From: JANNHK01 sp034408875
GTDB taxonomy: Bacteria; Actinomycetota; Acidimicrobiia; IMCC26256; PALSA-610
DNA: 14,735 bases
Direction of reading: 5' to 3'
NCBI GenBank assembly: GCA_034408875.1
Contig: JAWXCJ010000125.1
Location: forward strand, 1-14,735
Below, in pieces: positions 5,696 to 12,502 of the stretch. The position numbers and the translations under genes are program-made. The notes beneath the pieces are model-generated. The model ran no database searches. It had not been told where the DNA came from and saw nothing but the letters and a program-made list of their open reading frames with translations. The first letter of the stretch is position 1. Each line of letters opens with the position of its first letter.

Positions 5696-7438
5696 TCACA
5701 CGTCCCCCAGTGAGACCTCGTCGCGCTCCCCCGTCGCCCTTACTTTGCGTTCGACGATGCCGCGGGCGAGACCCTTGGCGCCGACGACGAGTTGCACGGG
5801 CATGCCGAGCAGGTCGGCGTCGGCGAATTTCACGCCGGGGCTGGCTTCGCGGTCGTCGTAGAGCACGTCCATCCCTCGGTCGGTGAGCGCCTCGTACAGG
5901 CGGTCGGCCTCGGAGGTGACCTTCTCGGCCTGGTCACCGCGACCCGCGAGCGCGATGAGGTGCACGTCGTACGGCGCGAGCGCAACGGGCCACATCATGC
6001 CGTTCTCGTCGTGGAACTCCTCGACGACCGCAGCGACGATGCGCGAGATGCCGATGCCGTAACACCCCATCACCATCGGGTGCTGCTCGCCGTTGGCGTC
6101 GGTGTAGTTCACGTCGAGCGACTCCGCGTACTTGGTGCCGAGCTGGAACACGTGTCCGACTTCGATGCCGCGGTCGACCGAGAGCGGTTGGCCGCAGTTG
6201 GGGCACGCATCGCCCGACACGATCGAGACGAGGTCGGCCCAGACGACGACGGTGAAGTCGCGCCCGAGGACGGCGTCGCGCACGTGATGGTCGGCTTCGT
6301 TGGCGCCGGTGATCCAGCCGATCGGTTCGGCGACCGCCGGGTCGGCGATGACGACGCTCGCGCCCGGGAAGTGGGGCCCGATGTAGCCCTTGGGCAGGTC
6401 GCGGCGGGCCGCGAAGTCTTCGTCGGTCAACAGTCGCATCGGCTTGGGCGCGACCGCCGCCCGCAGCGCGTGCTCGTTGACTTCGCGGTCGCCGGGCACG
6501 AGCGCGAGCCCGAGTTCGCCGTCGATGTCGAACGCGATGCACTTCAACGTGCGCGACGCGTCGACCTCGAAGAACGCGGCGACGGGCGCAATGCCGGGCA
6601 TGTCAGGCGTGTGGTGCTTCGCCATCGCGGGCGCGTCGGCGTGCGGACGCAGCGAAGCCACGGACGGCGCAGTGAGGGAGCCATCCGTAACGGCCGGTAC
6701 CTCGTCGTGCTTCCACGTGTGGCCGCGCCGCGCGGCCTCGACGTTCGCGGCATAGTCGCACGCCGTACACCACACGAAGTCGTCTTCACCGACCGCGGCG
6801 ACGGCCATGAACTCGTGGTTCACGTCGCCGCCGATCTCGCCCGACTGGGCTTCGACCGGGCGGAACGTGAGGCTGCACCGCTCGAACACGCGATAGTACG
6901 CGTCGTACATCTTCTTGTACGACGCGCGCAGGCCGTCCATGTCGGTGTCGAACGAGTACGCGTCCTTCATGAGGAACTCGCGCCCCCGCAGCAGCCCGAA
7001 GCGCGGCCGCAGCTCGTCGCGGTACTTCCACTGGATCTGGTACAAGTTGACGGGCAGGTCGCGGTAGCTCGAGTACTCGCCGCCGACGAGGGTGGCCATC
7101 ACTTCCTCGGCGGTCGGCGCGAGGCAGAAGCCGGTCTCCTTGCGGTCTTCGAGGCGGAACATCATCGGCCCGTAGAGCGCGTCGCGACCCGAGCGCTGCC
7201 ACAGTTCGAGCGGCTGTGTGATGGGCAGCAGCACTTCCTGCGCGCCGGCCCGGTCCATCTCTTCGCGCACGATCTGGCCGACCTTGCGCAGCACCCGGTG
7301 CCCGAGCGGCAACCACGAGTACATACCGGCTGCGACCTTGCGGATGTACCCCGCGCGGACCAGCAGGCGGTGGCTGTCGACGTCGGCGTCGGCCGGGTCG
7401 TCGCGCAGCGTGCGCAGAAACAGCTCGGACATTCTCAT
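5696..7438 (-). CDS. proS: Prolyl-tRNA synthetase, bacterial type with editing domain
   Basis: The enzyme charges tRNA-Pro with proline. It is 580 residues long, as expected for the bacterial form. Class II motif 1 lies near GHRVLRKVGQIVREEMDRAG (46-65), motif 2 is YRDELRPRFGLLRGREFLMK (139-158), and motif 3 is MVMGCYGIGISRIVAA (455-470). Between motifs 2 and 3 an insertion of about 225-405 corresponds to the INS editing domain that clears mischarged Ala-tRNA; CPNCG (412-416) follows it. The anticodon-binding domain closes the protein (ASPGVKFADADLLGMP). The start is ATG at 7438 (MRMSELFLRTLRD); the ATG at 7432 is equally possible, and neither has a strong ribosome binding site. Sequence upstream in frame runs antisense through the dehydrogenase gene and is not coding. 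Confidence 0.96.
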   Translation of the reverse strand: MRMSELFLRTLRDDPADADVDSHRLLVRAGYIRKVAAGMYSWLPLGHRVLRKVGQIVREEMDRAGAQEVLLPITQPLELWQRSGRDALYGPMMFRLEDRKETGFCLAPTAEEVMATLVGGEYSSYRDLPVNLYQIQWKYRDELRPRFGLLRGREFLMKDAYSFDTDMDGLRASYKKMYDAYYRVFERCSLTFRPVEAQSGEIGGDVNHEFMAVAAVGEDDFVWCTACDYAANVEAARRGHTWKHDEVPAVTDGSLTAPSVASLRPHADAPAMAKHHTPDMPGIAPVAAFFEVDASRTLKCIAFDIDGELGLALVPGDREVNEHALRAAVAPKPMRLLTDEDFAARRDLPKGYIGPHFPGASVVIADPAVAEPIGWITGANEADHHVRDAVLGRDFTVVVWADLVSIVSGDACPNCGQPLSVDRGIEVGHVFQLGTKYAESLDVNYTDANGEQHPMVMGCYGIGISRIVAAVVEEFHDENGMMWPVALAPYDVHLIALAGRGDQAEKVTSEADRLYEALTDRGMDVLYDDREASPGVKFADADLLGMPVQLVVGAKGLARGIVERKVRATGERDEVSLGDV

Positions 7439-7449
7439 GAGACGGCCTG

Positions 7450-7484
7450 GCGCATGCGGCGAGACTAGAGGCCGCCGCATGCGC
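7450..7484. promoter_or_regulatory. 12-bp inverted repeat around the proS -10 region
   Basis: GCGCATGCGGCG (7450-7461) and CGCCGCATGCGC (7473-7484) form a perfect inverted repeat with an 11-base spacer, in the 78-base gap between the divergent proS and dehydrogenase genes. The spacer holds minus-strand TAGTCT (7467-7462), a fitting -10 (TANNNT) about 24 bases before the proS ATG. The arrangement looks like an operator for a dimeric regulator on the proS promoter, or a hairpin in a readthrough transcript. Confidence 0.5.
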
Positions 7485-7504
7485 ACGCGACGAGATCGAG
7501 CGGC

Positions 7505-7510
7505 GATACT
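7505..7510 (+). promoter_or_regulatory. Candidate -10 giving a leaderless dehydrogenase mRNA
   Basis: GATACT ends six bases before the dehydrogenase ATG at 7517, the spacing expected if transcription starts on the A of the start codon. No Shine-Dalgarno sequence is present upstream, which fits leaderless translation, common in actinobacteria. No clear -35 is visible. Confidence 0.4.
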
Positions 7511-7516
7511 GCCCTG

Positions 7517-8365
7517 ATGAGAGCACGTGCCGTACTGATCACCGGCGCATCGACCGGAATTGGCGAAGCCACGGCGCTCCATCTCGCCGACCTGGGTTGG
7601 CAGGTGTTCGCCGGTGTCCGGCGGGCCGACGACGGGGTGCGCCTCAAAGCCGCGACCACGGGTCTGCTCGAGCCGGTCGAACTCGATGTCACCGACGAGG
7701 CCGGTGTCGAGCGCGCCGTCAAGGAAATCGGCGAGCGGCTCGACGGCACGCTGACCGCGGTGGTCAACAACGCGGGCATCGGCGTCGGTGGCCCGATCGA
7801 GTACATCGCGCTCGACGACTGGCGGCGCCAGTTCGAAGTCAACGTCATCGGCCAGATCGCCGTCACGAAGGCGTGCCTCCCGTTGATCCGCGCCGCGAGC
7901 AACGGACGGATCGTGTTCATCGGCTCGATCGGCGGCCGCGTGTCGACGCCACTGATGGGGCCGTATAGCGCGTCGAAGTTCGCGCTCGAAGCGATTACCG
8001 AATCGTTGCGGCACGAACTCCGACCCGCGGGCATCAAGGTGGCGTTAGTCGAACCGGGCGCGATCAAGACCCCGATGTGGGCGAAGGCGAACGACACCGC
8101 CGACGACATCGAGGCCCAGCTCCCGCCGGAAGGTCGCCGGCGCTACGGCAAGGCGATTGCGGGAATCCGCACGGGCTTCGCGACACAGGACCGCAATGCC
8201 ATCCCCGCGCAACGCGTCGCCGAAGTCATCGAGAAGGCGCTGTCGAGCTCCCGCCCGCGAGCGCGTTACCTCGTGGGCCGCGACGCCCACGTCGCGGCGA
8301 CTATCGCCCGCTTCCTTCCCGACTCGGCGCGCGACCGGCTCGTTCGGGCGGCATCGCGCGCTTAA
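7517..8365 (+). CDS. Short-chain dehydrogenase/reductase, classical type
   Basis: A 282-residue NAD(P)(H)-dependent oxidoreductase with all hallmarks of classical SDRs: TGASTGIG nucleotide-binding loop (9-16), DVTD (57-60), NNAG (84-87), Asn109, catalytic Ser137, Tyr150 and Lys154 in YSASK, and PG at 180-181. The C-terminal extension of about 90 residues resembles SDRs acting on retinol, steroid or other lipid substrates, but the substrate cannot be read from the sequence. It is divergent from proS and stands alone; its TAA overlaps the stop of the minus-strand remnant behind it (TTAA). The ATG at 7517 has no ribosome binding site but a well-placed -10, so it is probably leaderless. Confidence 0.93.
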   Translation: MRARAVLITGASTGIGEATALHLADLGWQVFAGVRRADDGVRLKAATTGLLEPVELDVTDEAGVERAVKEIGERLDGTLTAVVNNAGIGVGGPIEYIALDDWRRQFEVNVIGQIAVTKACLPLIRAASNGRIVFIGSIGGRVSTPLMGPYSASKFALEAITESLRHELRPAGIKVALVEPGAIKTPMWAKANDTADDIEAQLPPEGRRRYGKAIAGIRTGFATQDRNAIPAQRVAEVIEKALSSSRPRARYLVGRDAHVAATIARFLPDSARDRLVRAASRA

Positions 8366-8725
8366 AGCGCGGCCGCGAGCTTGCGGGCCATCGGCGCGCT
8401 CGAGAGCACGAGGACAACCGCGTACACGGGGCCGTCGAACGTGATCGTGTCGCGCCGGCGCAGCAATGCGTCGAGTGAGAACGACACCTGGACGACGAGG
8501 AAGTCGGCCGCGAGCTTCCACCCGGGAACAGATCGCAGCCGGGTCGCGACACCGACCCGCGGATCGGGTACCGGCGACGTGCGCGCCTCTTCGATCATCC
8601 CCCGCACGTTCAGGTCACCGCTGCCTTGCTCAGCACCCCGATCTGGTGCCGGACGTGCATGAGGTCGGGCCGGGTCGGCGGCTCAATCTCGCAGATCAGG
8701 TCGAATCGGGGCCTGACCCCCCCAT
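8362..8725 (-). pseudogene. Methylenetetrahydrofolate reductase-like gene remnant, middle and end lost
   Basis: Two pieces of one protein lie in different frames. The N-terminal piece (about 8716-8610) reads RPRFDLICEIEPPTRPDL followed by MHVRHQIGVLSKAA, the start of actinobacterial MetF-like proteins as I remember them. It ends at a TGA at 8612-8610. The second piece, in another frame from about 8622, reads GDLNVRGMIEEARTSP, then RVGVATRL, DFLVVQVSFSLDALL, FDGPVYAVVLVLSSAPM and ARKLAAAL before TAA at 8362; this matches the later part of the same barrel. About 100 central residues and the C-terminal quarter are missing. The ATG at 8725 is out of frame with the first piece by one base in a run of seven G. 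The second piece alone forms an 81-codon ORF from GTG 8607, so expression of a short protein cannot be excluded. Confidence 0.62.
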
Positions 8726-8733
8726 TCTCGCCG

Positions 8734-8780
8734 TTCTGGCGCCTGATTTGCGCCCCCAAGGCGCAGGTCCGGCGCCAGAA
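8734..8780. repeat. Nested palindrome B, upstream of the sulfate operon
   Basis: Outer arms TTCTGGCGCC (8734-8743) and GGCGCCAGAA (8771-8780) are perfect; inside lies a second stem, TGCGCC / GGCGCA (8749-8754 and 8760-8765) with loop CCCAA. It sits between the start of the MetF-like remnant and the sulfate operon promoter region. No U tract on either side. Same layout as the elements at 4557-4605 and 12437-12489. Confidence 0.65.
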
Positions 8781-8782
8781 TG

Positions 8783-8828
8783 AAATCCGACCTGGGCGGT
8801 GGTATTTCGGGGTCCGATTTGTTACTCT
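8783..8828 (+). promoter_or_regulatory. Promoter region of the sulfate reduction operon with imperfect dyad
   Basis: TACTCT at 8823-8828 fits the actinobacterial -10 (TANNNT) and ends seven bases before a GTG at 8836, so the first G of that codon is the expected transcription start. No good -35 is seen. Upstream, AAATCCGACC (8783-8792) and GGTCCGATTT (8811-8820) form a dyad with a single internal mismatch, a candidate repressor or activator site covering the -35 area. Confidence 0.45.
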
Positions 8829-8835
8829 GGCGGTC

Positions 8836-8934
8836 GTGATTCGGCTACGCGGCGCCGCGAGCATCGCCATGGGGCGCACGCCCCACGAGATGCACGACGA
8901 GATGTGTAGCTCCGCGCGCGCCCGGCGCGTCTGA
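8836..8934 (+). CDS. Candidate leaderless leader peptide ORF of the sulfate operon
   Basis: A 32-codon ORF starts with GTG exactly where transcription from the -10 at 8823-8828 should begin, and ends 55 bases before the sulfite reductase ATG. It encodes MIRLRGAASIAMGRTPHEMH and then DEMCSSARARRV: four Met (counting the start) and one Cys, codon TGT at 8905-8907. Two short stems follow the reading direction: TGGGGC/GCCCCA (8870-8885) within the ORF and CGCGCC/GGCGCG (8917-8929) just after the Cys codon. In mycobacteria, leaderless short ORFs with Cys codons attenuate cysteine-synthesis operons; by analogy this ORF may sense sulfur amino acids. The single Cys codon is weaker than the mycobacterial Cys runs, and the ORF may be fortuitous. 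Confidence 0.4.
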   Translation: MIRLRGAASIAMGRTPHEMHDEMCSSARARRV

Positions 8935-8989
8935 ACCTCCCGGTTCCGCGCCCGCCTCTGTCCCCTTCCCGATGCTGGGAGCCGCCGCT

Positions 8990-10783
8990 ATGGCGATCGA
9001 CGTTCGCGAACTCCAAGCCCGTCCGCTCGAGCCCGTCGTGGCCGACGAACTCGACCTGTACGAACGCACCGTGCAGGAGTACCTCGACGGTCGTATCGAC
9101 GACGACGTGTTCCGGGTGTTCCGCCTGAACAACGGTGTGTACGGCCAGCGCCAGGGCGGCCACAACCAGATGCTGCGGGTGAAGATCCCCTACGGCAAGG
9201 TCACGCCCGAGCAACTCGACACGATGGCGTACATCGCCGAGACCTACTCGCGCGGGTGGGGTCACCTCACCACACGCCAGAACGCGCAGTTCCACTTCAT
9301 CCAGCTCGAACAGACGCCCGAGATCCTGCGCCTCCTCGCCGCCGCCAACCTGACGTCGCGCGAAGCGTGCGGCGACACGGTGCGCAACGTCATGGGCTGC
9401 CACCTCGCCGGCGCGTGCCCGCAGGAGAAGCTCGACATCACGCCGTGGGCCGAGGCAACCGCGCGCTACCTGCTGCGCCACGCGTATTCGCAGCGCCTGC
9501 CCCGCAAGTTCAAGATCAACTTCTCGGGCTGCGCGACCGACTGCGGCCAGGCCATGTTCAACGACGTCGGCGTCGTCGCGGTCAACCGCACGCTCGAAGA
9601 CGGCGCGATCGAAGCCGGCTTCAAGGTGTTCATCGCCGGTGGGCTCGGGGCCAACCCGCACCCGGCGCTCGCGCTCGAGGAGTTCACCTCCCGCGAAGAC
9701 CTCCTGCCGACGATCGAAGCGACGCTGCGCACGTTCGACCACTACGGCAACCGCGACAACAAGATCCGGGCCCGGCTGAAGTGGCTCGTCGACAGCATGG
9801 GCATCGAGGAACTGCGCGAGCGCGTCGTCAAGGAACGCAAGTTCCTGCGGGCGGCCCGGTTCTGGCCGGGAGGCATCCCCGAGCAGGTGCGCGTCGCGGG
9901 CGACGCCCCCGCCGGCGGCCAGGTGGTCGACACCGAAGGCAACCCGACGAGCATCGGCGTGGCCGTGACGCTGCGATCGAATGACCCGTTTAAGCGGTGG
10001 GTCGAAGCCAACGTCGTGCGCGGCGTCGCCAACGGCACCGTCAGCGCGTACGCATACTCACGCCTCGGCGACGTGACGACATCGCAGTTCCGGGCGCTGG
10101 CAACCATCCAGCGCGACTTCGAACTCGACATCCGCATCACGAGCCGCCAGAACTTCGCGCTGCGCGATCTCACCGAAGCCGACCTGCGCGGCCTCTACGA
10201 CCGGCTCGCCGAGATTGGCATGGCCGAACCGGGCGCCGAACTCGCACGCGACGTCGTGTCGTGCCCCGGTGCCGACACGTGCAACCTCGCCGTCACCCAG
10301 TCCCGTGGTCTCGCGTCGGCCATCGGCGAAGCACTCGAAGACGCCGGGCTCGCCGAAGTCGGCGGCGTCCGCGTCAACATCTCCGGCTGCACGAACAGCT
10401 GCGGCCAGCACCACATCTCCGACATCGGGTTCTTCGGACTCGAGCGTCGCGCCCACGGGCGCGCCGCTCCCGGCTACCAGATGCTGCTCGGCGGCCACCT
10501 CGGCGAAATGGAAGTCGAGTTCGGCCAGAAGTCGGCCAAGGTGCCGGCCAAGGCCGCACCGGAAGCCGTCGTCCGCATCGTCGGGCGCTTCGCCAACGAA
10601 CGCAACGCGGGCGAGACCTTCCCGCAGTGGATGCAACGCAGCGGTGGCGTCAAGAGCGTCACCGAAACCGTGCAGGACCTCGACTTCTTCCCCGCCCCCG
10701 ACGTCGGCCCTGCGTTCTACGTCGACTACGACGAGACCGGGCCGTACGCGGCCGAAGTCGGCGAAAGCGAATGCGCGACGTGA
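8990..10783 (+). CDS. Ferredoxin-type nitrite/sulfite reductase, siroheme and [4Fe-4S]
   Basis: The enzyme should reduce sulfite to sulfide with six electrons, given the cysH-cysD-cysN neighbours; nitrite as substrate cannot be excluded from sequence alone. It is 597 residues with the usual internal duplication: each half has a small ferrodoxin-like part (HLTTRQNAQFHF at 92-103; ITSRQNFALRDL at 383-394) and a siroheme/cluster part. The C-terminal half has the expected C-x5-C and C-x3-C (Cys425, 431, 467, 471; SCPGADTC, SGCTNSCGQH). Unusually, the N-terminal half also has them complete (Cys137, 143, 181, 185; GCHLAGAC, SGCATDCGQA). The ATG at 8990 has GGGAG eight bases upstream; an ATG at 8972 is less likely. 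Its end overlaps the cysH start. Confidence 0.93.
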   Translation: MAIDVRELQARPLEPVVADELDLYERTVQEYLDGRIDDDVFRVFRLNNGVYGQRQGGHNQMLRVKIPYGKVTPEQLDTMAYIAETYSRGWGHLTTRQNAQFHFIQLEQTPEILRLLAAANLTSREACGDTVRNVMGCHLAGACPQEKLDITPWAEATARYLLRHAYSQRLPRKFKINFSGCATDCGQAMFNDVGVVAVNRTLEDGAIEAGFKVFIAGGLGANPHPALALEEFTSREDLLPTIEATLRTFDHYGNRDNKIRARLKWLVDSMGIEELRERVVKERKFLRAARFWPGGIPEQVRVAGDAPAGGQVVDTEGNPTSIGVAVTLRSNDPFKRWVEANVVRGVANGTVSAYAYSRLGDVTTSQFRALATIQRDFELDIRITSRQNFALRDLTEADLRGLYDRLAEIGMAEPGAELARDVVSCPGADTCNLAVTQSRGLASAIGEALEDAGLAEVGGVRVNISGCTNSCGQHHISDIGFFGLERRAHGRAAPGYQMLLGGHLGEMEVEFGQKSAKVPAKAAPEAVVRIVGRFANERNAGETFPQWMQRSGGVKSVTETVQDLDFFPAPDVGPAFYVDYDETGPYAAEVGESECAT

Positions 10784-11487
10784 CGACCCTCCAACCGACA
10801 TCGAACCGGCCGCTGGTCGACATCGACCTGGGCGAGCTGAACGCCATCTCGAAAGAGCTGGAGCACAAGCCCGCGTCGGCCGCCATCAAGTGGGCGCACG
10901 AGCGCTTCGGCGACGGGCTCGTCCTCGCCGCGTCGTTCCAGGACTGCGTACTCATCGACGTCGCGTCGAATGCCGTGCCGGGCATCGAGGTCGTGTTCCT
11001 CGACACGCAGTACCACTTCGCCGAAACGCTCTGGTATGTCGAGCGCATGCGCGAGCGCTACAACCTGAACCTCACGGTCATGCACCCGCTCGTGCCACCC
11101 GACGACCTCTGGCAGACCGACACCGACGAATGCTGCGCGATGCGTAAGGTGGAGCCGCTCGCACGCGCGCTGGGCGGCAAGCAGGCGTGGATGAGTGGGC
11201 TGCGCCGGGTCGAAGCGCCGTCACGGGCCAACGCCCAGATCGCGCACCTCGACGTCGGCCGCGGCATCGTGAAGGTCAACCCGCTCGCGGCGTGGACCGA
11301 CGACGACATCGACACGTACAAGCGCGACCACGACCTGATGGAGCACCCGCTCGTCGCCCAGGGCTACCCGTCGATCGGCTGCTGGCCGTGCACGCGGGCC
11401 GTCAAGCCGGGCGAAGACCGGCGCGCGGGCCGGTGGTCGGACGAGGGCAAGACCGAGTGCGGCCTGCACGGCTGGCCCCAGCCGTAG
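10771..11487 (+). CDS. cysH: Adenylylsulfate (APS) reductase, thioredoxin-dependent, Fe-S type
   Basis: CysH reduces activated sulfate to sulfite with thioredoxin as reductant. The 238-residue protein has the PAPS-reductase fold core (AASFQDCVLIDV, 53-64; VVFLDTQYHF, 74-83), and the catalytic tail motif ECGLH with Cys230. Cysteine pairs Cys121-Cys122 (DECCAMRKVEPL) and Cys204/Cys207 (GCWPC) bind a [4Fe-4S] cluster and mark the APS-using rather than the PAPS-using branch, consistent with no APS kinase in the operon. The ATG at 10771 overlaps the sulfite reductase by 13 bases; a GTG at 10780, with a GTGA overlap of four bases, is a reasonable alternative (MTTLQPTS). cysD follows after 21 bases. 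Confidence 0.95.
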   Translation: MRDVTTLQPTSNRPLVDIDLGELNAISKELEHKPASAAIKWAHERFGDGLVLAASFQDCVLIDVASNAVPGIEVVFLDTQYHFAETLWYVERMRERYNLNLTVMHPLVPPDDLWQTDTDECCAMRKVEPLARALGGKQAWMSGLRRVEAPSRANAQIAHLDVGRGIVKVNPLAAWTDDDIDTYKRDHDLMEHPLVAQGYPSIGCWPCTRAVKPGEDRRAGRWSDEGKTECGLHGWPQP

Positions 11488-11508
11488 CCGTTCGTAAAGA
11501 CTTCGCGC

Positions 11509-12414
11509 ATGCAACGCCTGATCTCGCACACCGACGCGCTCGAATCGGAATCGATTCACCTCATCCGTGAGGTCGCGGCCGAGTTCGAGCGGCCGGTACT
11601 GCTGTTCTCCGGCGGTAAGGACTCCGTCGTGATGCTGCACGTCGCGAAGAAGGCGTTCTGGCCCGCGAAGGTGCCGTTTCCGGTCATGCACGTCGACACC
11701 GGGCACAACTTCCCCGAAGTCCTCAGCTTCCGCGACTCGGCCGTAGAGGTCGCCGGCGCCCGGCTGGTCGTCGCGTCGGTACAGGACGACATCGACGCGG
11801 GCCGCGTCGTCGAAGAGACCGGGCCGCGCGCGTCGCGTAACCGGCTGCAGACCACCACGCTGCTACGCGCGATCGAGGAGCAGCGGTTCGACGCCGTCCT
11901 CGGCGGCGCCCGCCGCGACGAAGAACGGGCCCGGGCCAAAGAACGGTTCTTCTCGTTCCGCGACGAGTTCGGCCAGTGGGACCCGAAGAACCAGCGCCCC
12001 GAACTGTGGAGCCTCTACAACGGCAAGCACCGCAAGGGCGAGCACATCCGCGTGTTCCCACTGTCGAACTGGACCGAACTCGACATCTGGCAGTACATCG
12101 CCGACGAGCAGATCGAGTTGCCCACGATCTACTTCGCCCACCGGCGCGACGTGTTCCGCCGCGACAACATGCTGATGGCGGTCAGCGAGTACCTCTCCCC
12201 CACCGAGGGCGAAGAAGTGTTCGAAGCGCTCGTGCGCTACCGCACGGTCGGTGACGCGAGCTGCACGGCGGCGGTCGAGTCGAGCGCGGTGACGGTGGAA
12301 CAGGTCATCACCGAAGTTGCCGCGTCGCGCATCACCGAACGGGGCGCGACCCGGGCCGACGACAAGATCTCCGACTTTGGCATGGAGGACCGCAAGCGGC
12401 AGGGCTACTTCTGA
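11509..12414 (+). CDS. cysD: Sulfate adenylyltransferase small subunit
   Basis: CysD is the catalytic ATP sulfurylase subunit: it makes APS from sulfate and ATP, driven by GTP hydrolysis in CysN. It is 301 residues, the normal size. The PP-loop SGGKDS lies at 34-39 after LLF, and family blocks are clear: HVDTGHNFPE, GGARRDEERARAKER, FSFRDEFGQWDPKNQRPELW, and the tail DDKISDFGMEDRKRQGYF. The ATG at 11509 has only a weak purine stretch (TAAAGA) upstream. A large hairpin occupies most of the 88 bases to cysN. Confidence 0.97.
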   Translation: MQRLISHTDALESESIHLIREVAAEFERPVLLFSGGKDSVVMLHVAKKAFWPAKVPFPVMHVDTGHNFPEVLSFRDSAVEVAGARLVVASVQDDIDAGRVVEETGPRASRNRLQTTTLLRAIEEQRFDAVLGGARRDEERARAKERFFSFRDEFGQWDPKNQRPELWSLYNGKHRKGEHIRVFPLSNWTELDIWQYIADEQIELPTIYFAHRRDVFRRDNMLMAVSEYLSPTEGEEVFEALVRYRTVGDASCTAAVESSAVTVEQVITEVAASRITERGATRADDKISDFGMEDRKRQGYF

Positions 12415-12436
12415 TGCCCGTCCCGGCCCCACCCAG

Positions 12437-12489
12437 CCGAAATTGCGTCAGTCGGCGACCGTTTCGGTCGCCAGATGGCGCAATTTCGG
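12437..12489 (+). repeat. Nested palindrome C between cysD and cysN
   Basis: Outer arms CCGAAATTGCG (12437-12447) and CGCAATTTCGG (12479-12489) are perfect over 11 bp; the inner stem is GGCGACCG / CGGTCGCC (12454-12461 and 12465-12472) closed by TTT, with partial pairing between. It ends five bases before the cysN ribosome binding site (GGGAG at 12494-12498), so its folding could tune cysN translation, protect the mRNA or mark processing. The A/T-rich outer arms differ in composition from the surrounding genes. Confidence 0.75.
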
Positions 12490-12502
12490 ACAGGGAGCGC
12501 TA

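Noticed and set aside
5792..7468. Long plus-strand open frame opposite proS and similar antisense frames elsewhere
   Set aside because: Very high GC leaves antisense frames open; these translations are Arg/Val/Asp-rich with no recognisable motifs and lie fully opposite well-supported genes.
8718..8725. Phase-variable start through the G7 tract
   Set aside because: One more G would put ATG 8725 in frame with the MetF-like piece, but the gene is also missing its middle and end, so switching the frame could not restore a working protein.
12317..12502. CysN starting 62 codons upstream
   Set aside because: That stretch overlaps the end of cysD and the hairpin, has no GTPase-family similarity, and the GTG at 12503 has a good ribosome binding site.
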